Shown here piece by piece: positions 58,441-64,000 of a stretch of 64,000 nt of DNA. Origin of the DNA: Lachnospiraceae bacterium G11. GTDB lineage: Bacteria > Bacillota > Clostridia > Lachnospirales > Lachnospiraceae. Position 1 is the stretch's first letter. Each line of letters opens with the position of its first letter. The stretch lies in assembly GCA_900103495.1 (NCBI GenBank), contig FMWZ01000007.1:124001-188000 (forward strand). The letters are read 5' to 3'. The notes beneath the pieces are model-generated. The model ran no database searches, was not told where the DNA came from, and saw only the letters and a list, made by a program, of their open reading frames with translations. A program made the position numbers and the translations under genes.

Positions 58441-59336
58441 TCTTCCACGTCCTTTCCGAAGTGATTCTCAATTGCGAAAAGCACTCCAATGATTACTATC
58501 ATAGCCAGAGACATATAAATCGCCGCTGATGAAAGCTTCTGGTAATCAAGATTACCAAACATGTTGTTCATAAAATGCTGTAATAAATAAATGTTTTCAA
58601 CCGGGTGGTCCTCAGTTAAAAGGTATACCTCCCTGAATACTTTGAAGCTGCTTATAAGAGACATGATGGTTACAAAAAGAATTGTAGACGACATGTATCT
58701 TAATTTGATATGTACAAAAATCTGCCACTTGTTGGCGGATTCAAGCTCTGCTACCTCTATTAAATCCGTGGGAAGATTTCCCAAAGCTGCCATAAACATA
58801 ATCATGTTGTAGCCCAGGTTCTTCCACAGAAAGAGAATAACTATAACAAAGATTGCCTTGTCAGATTTGAGCCAGTCAATCTTGTCTCCTCCCAGGTTAA
58901 CAATCAGATCATTCACCGCACCGTTGTAGTGGAAAAGCACCTGCCAGATAAGTACGATTGATGCGACAGGTACCATCATTGGGCTTAAGAAAGCTGTTCT
59001 GAACTGAGAGTGAAAGGGCAGTCTCTGATTCAGTACCACTGCAAGAAGAAGTGAAAGCACCACCGCCAGGGGAACTGAAATGGCAGAGAAAACTGCCGTG
59101 TTTCGAACTGCTCTTTGGAAGGCTCCGTTCCTTGCAACCTTGGCAAAGTTGTCAAGGAATACAAATTCATGAGCTATGGGGTTATTAACCATCGAATAGT
59201 AAATAACCACAAAGAAAGGAAGCACAAAAAAGATAAAAACGCCAAGGAAGCTCGGGGTGAGAAACCACCTCGAACTCCTCTTGCTTTTCTTTGTGAACTT
59301 TGTTGCTTTTCCTGTTAATTCTTTAGTCGTTCTCAT
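58437..59336 (-). CDS. MalF/UgpA-type sugar ABC permease
   Basis: 299-residue permease with six membrane segments, starting with a basic N-terminus (KATKFTKKSKRSSRW). The EAA loop reads LIEVAELESANKWQIFVHI, with Ser in place of the conserved Gly region (DGA to ESA), a mild deviation from the partner permease. It overlaps the binding-protein gene upstream by 14 bases and the MalG-type gene downstream by 4 bases, indicating coupled translation of the three. Substrate unknown. Confidence 0.92.
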   Translation of the reverse strand: MRTTKELTGKATKFTKKSKRSSRWFLTPSFLGVFIFFVLPFFVVIYYSMVNNPIAHEFVFLDNFAKVARNGAFQRAVRNTAVFSAISVPLAVVLSLLLAVVLNQRLPFHSQFRTAFLSPMMVPVASIVLIWQVLFHYNGAVNDLIVNLGGDKIDWLKSDKAIFVIVILFLWKNLGYNMIMFMAALGNLPTDLIEVAELESANKWQIFVHIKLRYMSSTILFVTIMSLISSFKVFREVYLLTEDHPVENIYLLQHFMNNMFGNLDYQKLSSAAIYMSLAMIVIIGVLFAIENHFGKDVEE

Positions 59337-61650
59337 CTAAGTAAGTCTGTATACGGCTCTGAATTACTGCAGCCGCATCCTGCGCCGTTTTGCCTCCGTC
59401 GAAGAAAGCTCCGGCTTCCTCCTCGATTATACCATAGATAAACTGATCGTAGTTGATACTTCCTCTGGCATTGTCAATCAAATCCATGAAGGCATCAACA
59501 TCTTCCTGTGTAGGAGGGAAAATTTCAAATGTATGATTTCCCATACCATATCCAATGGAAGCTACCTGCTGCTCTTCTCCGTTCTCATCAACATATGTTT
59601 CAGGTACCATTAACTTCTCAAGCTGCGCATCAAACGCAGACCTAAGACTGGGAATCTGCCAGGTGTTTGATGCCTTATATGCGTCAGGGGAGATAAAGCT
59701 TTTTACAAACTCCCAACAAGCATCTTTATTCTTTGCAGCGGCGTTGATTGCGTATCCGCCGTTTGTGGAAATTCTTGCACCGTTACCTTCGTTTCCTGGG
59801 AAGCCGATAAGGGTAAATTTACTTGCGTCATCACCAAAGATTGCCTTTGTAAGGAGATACTCGTTCATTGATGACATGTAAGCCTCATAAATTAGAGTCG
59901 TATGGTCAATTATTCCTCCTGCGGGATCATATTCATCATTATTCGGTGTTTCCTTCGGGAACATGTTTGCTATCTCAAGAAGATTGGTAAAATCGTCATT
60001 GTTGAAATTACATGTACCCTCCTGCCAGTTAATGAACTGATCATAGTTGGTATAGAGAAGCATTGCAAGGGCACTCTGTCTGTCGGTCATATACATGTAA
60101 TCTTTGCCCTTATTCTTTTCAAAAACAGCCTTTGCTTCATCTACGGTCCAACCCTGCTTATCACCTACATCTTCCTTCCAGCCTGCAAGGGTCATAACCG
60201 TAAATGAGTTGGGAATGCAATAAAGAGTTCCCTCTTTTGATGTATTGGTCTCAAGTACAGATTTGAAATAATCATCTCTGCTGATATCAGGGTCCTTATC
60301 AAGATACTCATTAAGGTCCACAAGGAGTCCCTTTGATGTAAGTCTTTCTGTGTTTAAGTTGCTTGCGTCAAGAACATCCGGACCTGTTCCTGCAAGAATG
60401 TCATTATTAAAGGCCTCAACTGCCTTCTGCCATGCATCCTCACCTTCTTCTACCACATAAGGAATAACCTCAACTCTGTATTTATCAGATTTACGGTTGA
60501 AATTAACAATTGCTTTCTGAGAATCGCTTCCGCCTCCGGAATAACTGAAGGTTCCGAGGGTAATAATCTCTTTCACAGGCATATCAGCTACGGCAGTTTT
60601 TCTTAAAATACCTACCTCATACTGGGCATCATCCTCATAACCATCACCCATAATTACTCCGAACTCATCTTCCTCTGCACAGAAAACCTGTCTGATATCC
60701 CATGAAGCAATGTCGGAGTCAAGCCACTTAAGAACTTCTGTTGTAGCACCGGTTTCAGTGTTTAATTCAAACAAAGCATCTGCAGTTCTTACGTATGTCT
60801 GGTCGTTCTTTCCTACCAAAACTTCCTCTATATCAAGGTCTTCGGCATCTCCGCTGAAATCAAGCCACTTCTCTGTTGACTTTGTATCAAAGTTAACCTT
60901 AAATGCTTCCTGGCCCCCTTCTTCACCCCAGCCTGTCAAAACTATGGTTCCGTCGGAAACAATACCTGTACTTTGAACCCACTGAATTCCTTTGATATCT
61001 GCTGTGGCAAGAAGATTACCTTCCTTGTCAAATTTCCAGACTTTGTTTTGTCCATCATTAAGAACAATCTCGTCATCTTTGGTGGCGATCATAGCGCTTA
61101 TATATGAATAATCAACGCCTTCAACCTTGACATCCTCTGTAATATTTTTTTTGCTTATCTCATTTCCATCAGCGTCAATATGTACCAGCCAGTTTTCAAG
61201 CTCATCACCGTTATTGCCGCTCTTTCTTTGCTGAACAACCAGGCTGCCATCACTTAAAACTGCAAAGTTATTGGCAAACCATGCCTCGGTATCATTAATT
61301 CCTGCTGACGTTTTCAATCCGGCTTCTTCAGGAGCAATCTTTCCTGCTGTAAGATCCATCTTATAAAGGGTCTGAGTATATATCTGAGTTGCCTCATTAT
61401 AATCACCGCCCAGGAAATAATAATAGTTGTCTTTAATATGTCCATTATCAAGATATCCCGTATAATCAATGTCCATAAATGAAGCAGCGTAAACAAACTC
61501 TTTACCCCCGTACTGCTCCGCCTCTGTTGCTGCTCCGGACTTATTCCCGCCATCTTTTCCGTCTTTGCCGCCGCAGGCTGCAAGAGAAAGAATCATTGCT
61601 GAAGCAAGAACCATTGCCAAAGCCTTAGTAAAAAACTTCTGCTTTCTCAT
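59323..61650 (-). CDS. Propeller/solute-binding fusion lipoprotein A
   Basis: 775-residue lipoprotein. Lipobox LAAC (Cys26), then a propeller-like region to about residue 365 (repeated strands such as FAVLSDGSLVVQQRKSG, GIVSDGTIVLTGWGEE, VLVGKNDQTYVRTADALFEL). A family-1 solute-binding domain follows from about residue 375 (GGGSDSQKAIVNFNRKSDKYRV, GTGPDVLDASNLNTERL, CWEFVKSFISPDAYKAS). It is a paralogue of the protein at 51919. First gene of the importer operon, behind a strong promoter with phased TCTTAA sites. Ligand unknown. Confidence 0.88.
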   Translation of the reverse strand: MRKQKFFTKALAMVLASAMILSLAACGGKDGKDGGNKSGAATEAEQYGGKEFVYAASFMDIDYTGYLDNGHIKDNYYYFLGGDYNEATQIYTQTLYKMDLTAGKIAPEEAGLKTSAGINDTEAWFANNFAVLSDGSLVVQQRKSGNNGDELENWLVHIDADGNEISKKNITEDVKVEGVDYSYISAMIATKDDEIVLNDGQNKVWKFDKEGNLLATADIKGIQWVQSTGIVSDGTIVLTGWGEEGGQEAFKVNFDTKSTEKWLDFSGDAEDLDIEEVLVGKNDQTYVRTADALFELNTETGATTEVLKWLDSDIASWDIRQVFCAEEDEFGVIMGDGYEDDAQYEVGILRKTAVADMPVKEIITLGTFSYSGGGSDSQKAIVNFNRKSDKYRVEVIPYVVEEGEDAWQKAVEAFNNDILAGTGPDVLDASNLNTERLTSKGLLVDLNEYLDKDPDISRDDYFKSVLETNTSKEGTLYCIPNSFTVMTLAGWKEDVGDKQGWTVDEAKAVFEKNKGKDYMYMTDRQSALAMLLYTNYDQFINWQEGTCNFNNDDFTNLLEIANMFPKETPNNDEYDPAGGIIDHTTLIYEAYMSSMNEYLLTKAIFGDDASKFTLIGFPGNEGNGARISTNGGYAINAAAKNKDACWEFVKSFISPDAYKASNTWQIPSLRSAFDAQLEKLMVPETYVDENGEEQQVASIGYGMGNHTFEIFPPTQEDVDAFMDLIDNARGSINYDQFIYGIIEEEAGAFFDGGKTAQDAAAVIQSRIQTYLDEND

Positions 61651-61744
61651 AATCTCTTCTTCTCTCCTCCAAAACCAAGAAATAAATTCAAATTGATTAA
61701 CTACAAAATATGCGAATAATTATTCTTTGTCTTTCAACATCTTG

Positions 61745-61810
61745 ATTGTAATACAGCATTTAAGCCTTGTCATCTTAAGTATTTCTTAATTCCGGATTAA
61801 GACATCTTAA
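61745..61810 (-). promoter_or_regulatory. Promoter and phased operators of the hybrid importer operon
   Basis: Minus-strand ATGACA (61768-61773) and TACAAT (61745-61750) are 17 bases apart. Just upstream of the -35 lie two palindromes, TTAAGTATTTCTTAA (61775-61789) and TTAAGACATCTTAA (61797-61810). The motif TCTTAA recurs at 61773, 61784 and 61805, steps of 11 and 21 bases, one and two helical turns. This suits an activator on one DNA face, such as a LytTR protein. About 95 bases of leader without a gene separate the promoter from the ATG. Confidence 0.7.
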
Positions 61811-61835
61811 TGGAAAACTTTATTTCAAGGCATCA

Positions 61836-61867
61836 AAAAACCCGCCTACCATGCGGTATGCGGGCAT
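61836..61867 (-). terminator. Terminator after the amino-acid ABC operon
   Basis: On the minus strand CCCGCATACC, GCAT, GGTAGGCGGG then TTTTTT, about 8 bases past the ATPase stop. One mismatch in the stem. It separates the amino-acid importer from the hybrid operon. Confidence 0.88.
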
Positions 61868-61874
61868 TTGTACA

Positions 61875-62615
61875 CTATAAAACCTTTGATAAGAATTCCT
61901 TAAGTCTTTCGTTTTCGGGCTTTCCGAAGAACAAATCAGGAGTATTCTCCTCTTTAATCTGACCTTCATCAATGAAGAGAACCCTTGTAGCGACCTCTCT
62001 TGCGAAGCCCATTTCGTGGGTGACAATCACCATTGTCATTCCATCCTTGGCGAGCTCCCTCATAACCTCAAGAACTTCCCCTACCATTTCAGGGTCAAGG
62101 GCTGAAGTGGGCTCATCAAAAAGCATTACCTCAGGATGCATGCAAAGGGCTCTTACAATTGCAACTCTTTGCTTCTGGCCGCCGGACAGCTGGCTTGGAT
62201 AAGCATTGGCTTTATCCTCAAGGCCAATACGTTCAAGCAGTGCCATAGCTTCCTTCTTTGCATCCTCCTCATCCATCTTAAGAAGCTTCACAGGACCGAT
62301 GGTCATGTTCTTAAGAATGGTCATATGAGGGAAAAGGTTAAAGTGCTGGAACACCATGCCAATCTTCTGACGGTACTCATCAATATTAACCTTCTTATCC
62401 GTTATGGGAGTTCCCTCAAATTCTATGGTTCCGGATGTAGGCGTCTCCAGAAGGTTTAAGGATCTAAGAAAGGTGGATTTACCGGAACCCGAAGGTCCCA
62501 CAATAACCACAACTTCTCCCTCCTTAATCTCTGTGGAAATGTTGTTTAATACATCCAGCTTGCCAAAGCTTTTGCATAAATCCTTTATTTCGAAAAGTAT
62601 CTTACTATCGCTCAC
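61875..62615 (-). CDS. Polar amino-acid ABC transporter ATPase (GlnQ-type)
   Basis: 246-residue ATPase. Walker [11 protein letters not shown]-loop [15 protein letters not shown], signature LSGGQKQR, Walker [21 protein letters not shown] and switch region [14 protein letters not shown] are all standard for the GlnQ/HisP branch. It powers uptake of polar or charged amino acids with the permease and binding protein encoded upstream. Its start overlaps the permease gene end by 11 bases. Last gene of the operon, followed by a terminator. Confidence 0.96.
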   Translation of the reverse strand: MSDSKILFEIKDLCKSFGKLDVLNNISTEIKEGEVVVIVGPSGSGKSTFLRSLNLLETPTSGTIEFEGTPITDKKVNIDEYRQKIGMVFQHFNLFPHMTILKNMTIGPVKLLKMDEEDAKKEAMALLERIGLEDKANAYPSQLSGGQKQRVAIVRALCMHPEVMLFDEPTSALDPEMVGEVLEVMRELAKDGMTMVIVTHEMGFAREVATRVLFIDEGQIKEENTPDLFFGKPENERLKEFLSKVL

Positions 62616-63288
62616 TTGCTCTAAGCCTCCTTTCCCATAAACCTACCAGATAGGAAAGACCGGCTACCATAATAAGATATATTATGGCTACGGCAACAAG
62701 AGGTAAGAAAGCTTCATATGTACGGCTTCTTATAATATCTCCTGCACGGGTCAGATCCATGAGACCGATGTATCCGCATACAGATGTCTCCTTCAAAAGG
62801 ACAATAAACTCGTTTGCAAGAGCGGGAAGTATGTTCTTAAAGGCCTGGGGCATAATGATGTATATCATTGTGGAAGCATAGGAAAAACCAAGGCTTCTCC
62901 CCGCCTCAAACTGCCCTGCATCAATGGACATAATTCCGCTTCGCACAATCTCCGCCACGTAGGCTCCGGAGTTGATTCCGAAAGCCAGTATGGCCACCAC
63001 AACCTTGGAATTGTAGCTGGCAAATATTACATAGTACATAATAAGGAGCTGCACAATCATGGGCGTACCTCTTATGACTGTAATATAAATCCAGCAGATT
63101 CTGTCAAGGATGAAAAGCTTTCCTGTCTTTGAATAAGTGGAACGGATTGTGGCTACCAGGAATCCCAAAAGGATACCCAATAACACAGCGAAAAGCGTTA
63201 TAAGAAGTGTGGTCCCAAGACCCTTGAAAATCATTTTATAACGCTCTTCCTCTATAAAGTTCTGTATAAGTTTTTCTTTAAAAGTCAC
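62605..63288 (-). CDS. Polar amino-acid ABC transporter permease
   Basis: 227-residue HisM/GlnP-type permease with about five membrane segments. The family signature [18 protein letters not shown] and the EAA-like loop [25 protein letters not shown] are present. A normal homodimer or heterodimer subunit. It lies 18 bases after the binding-protein gene and overlaps the ATPase gene. Only one permease gene is visible, so a homodimer is likely. Confidence 0.95.
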   Translation of the reverse strand: MTFKEKLIQNFIEEERYKMIFKGLGTTLLITLFAVLLGILLGFLVATIRSTYSKTGKLFILDRICWIYITVIRGTPMIVQLLIMYYVIFASYNSKVVVAILAFGINSGAYVAEIVRSGIMSIDAGQFEAGRSLGFSYASTMIYIIMPQAFKNILPALANEFIVLLKETSVCGYIGLMDLTRAGDIIRSRTYEAFLPLVAVAIIYLIMVAGLSYLVGLWERRLRASER

Positions 63289-63306
63289 GAGGACTCTCCT
63301 TAAGAA

Positions 63307-64000
63307 TTATTTTTTACGAACAATAATAACCTGAGTTGCTGTTGTGTATGAAGCAGTGAAATCAATGTTCTTAAGACGATCTTCTGTAACAGTCATACCT
63401 GCCATACCAAAGTCTGCCTTACCTGACTGAACTGCATTGATGATTGCATCGAACTCCATATCTTCGATAACAAGCTCATAACCAAGTTTATCACAGATTG
63501 CCTTAGCAATGTCAGCGTCGATACCTGTAATTTCACCATTCTCGATGAACTCATAGGGCTCGAAAGCAGCGTTGGTAGCCATTACAAGCTTGCCGTTGGG
63601 ATACTCGGTGTTTGCATTTGATGTGTACTTGAAGGTTCCCTTGGTCTCATCACCAATGTAGTTGCCGATGATTTTGTCAATTGTTCCCTCGTTCTGAAGC
63701 TCAGCCAACGCATCGTTAATGTCTGCTGTAAGCTGTCCATTATCCTTGGAAACGCAGATTGCATAATCCTCAATTTCGAAGGGATCGTCAAGAATCATAA
63801 GGTCATCGTTCTTAGCTACGAATGCAAGTGCGGGCTGGTTATCGATAATAACGCAGTCAACTTTGCCCTGCTTAAGTGCCTGTACAGCATCGTTACCCTT
63901 GTTGTAACGCTCGATGGTTGAACCCTCTGCTTCATAATCTGATGCGTAGATATCGCCGGTTGTACCAAGCTGAACGCCGATTGTCTTTCCGGGAAGATCG
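63307..64000 (-). CDS. Amino-acid binding protein with unusual lobe order (5' part beyond window)
   Basis: Partial gene, 230 codons visible plus stop. From the edge it reads GKTIGVQLGTTGDIYA, VDCVIIDNQPALAFV and INDALAELQNEGTIDKIIGNYIG, the second lobe of a family-3 binding protein. Where such proteins end, this one goes on: KLVMATNAAFEPYEFIENG, GIDADIAKAICDKLGYELV, GKADFGMAGMTVTEDRL and TATQVIIVRKK, which is a first lobe, and stops at the hinge. It is either a circular permutation or a binding protein with an extra half domain. The start and any signal peptide are off the window. It should serve the permease and ATPase encoded downstream. Confidence 0.9.
   Translation of the reverse strand, partial: DLPGKTIGVQLGTTGDIYASDYEAEGSTIERYNKGNDAVQALKQGKVDCVIIDNQPALAFVAKNDDLMILDDPFEIEDYAICVSKDNGQLTADINDALAELQNEGTIDKIIGNYIGDETKGTFKYTSNANTEYPNGKLVMATNAAFEPYEFIENGEITGIDADIAKAICDKLGYELVIEDMEFDAIINAVQSGKADFGMAGMTVTEDRLKNIDFTASYTTATQVIIVRKK

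Overview
The window looks like a chromosomal segment from a Gram-positive anaerobe of the class Clostridia, most likely a Lachnospiraceae member of the Butyrivibrio/Roseburia type. This is inferred from the moderate GC, AGGAGG-type ribosome binding sites, groESL under a CIRCE operator, lipobox-bearing solute-binding proteins, GHKL/LytTR two-component genes, NBD-less sugar ABC importers and several small clostridial families (DUF1653, DUF3795, DUF6179/DUF6323, TIGR00300). No rRNA, tRNA, CRISPR array or transposase gene was seen. Nearly all genes are on the minus strand; the plus-strand exceptions are an AbiE-like gene pair (18-19 kb), a lipoprotein (26.5 kb), a zinc-ribbon/HTH protein (31.5 kb) and a radical SAM protein (42.3 kb).

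Layout. 1-1.5 kb: the 5' part of an ABC-F ATPase with an attenuator-like leader. 1.6-11.8 kb: a one-directional run of small stand-alone enzymes (methyltransferase, acetyltransferases, deaminase, FMN reductase, P-loop kinase, racemase, APH-like kinase, PAP2) plus a truncated HIT gene. 12-16 kb: a LytTR/GHKL two-component system with a solute-binding lipoprotein and a small Cys protein. 16-18 kb: esterase, flavodoxin-like and membrane protein. 18-19.2 kb: a plus-strand nucleotidyltransferase module resembling AbiE toxin-antitoxin pairs. 19.2-26.4 kb: tRNA-editing proteins, NudC and other enzymes, ending in a TetR/hydrolase operon with paired operators. 26.5-33 kb: lipoprotein, esterase, a 23-residue-repeat membrane protein, an EreA/ChaN-like membrane protein and a ferredoxin-type aldo-keto reductase. 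33-39.8 kb: a MacAB-like efflux operon, a TetR gene with two flavoproteins behind a 40-bp palindrome, and a Cys-rich MarR with an acetyltransferase. 39.9-45 kb: diguanylate cyclase, ZIP transporter, PflX-like radical SAM protein, cupin, AraC regulator and nucleotidyltransferase. 45-49.5 kb: groESL, Nudix, a degenerate GGDEF protein and thiamine pyrophosphokinase.

The most unusual block is 49.5-61.7 kb. A tightly packed operon encodes a solute-binding lipoprotein with an N-terminal propeller-like region, two sugar-type ABC permeases, an HlyD-like adaptor, a MacB-type extracellular domain without its transport domain, a second propeller/solute-binding lipoprotein and a TIGR00300 enzyme. A paralogous propeller-only lipoprotein follows. 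No ATPase gene is included. The promoter carries helically phased TCTTAA motifs. At the right edge, an amino-acid ABC importer has a binding protein whose visible lobes are in the reverse of the normal order.

A family of palindromic repeats sharing a GGGGACAG core recurs at 20.6, 21.2, 22.1, 27.1, 39.8, 42.2 and 43.2 kb, almost always directly at gene 3' ends. All functional names rest on reading motifs and remembered family patterns, not on a database search.
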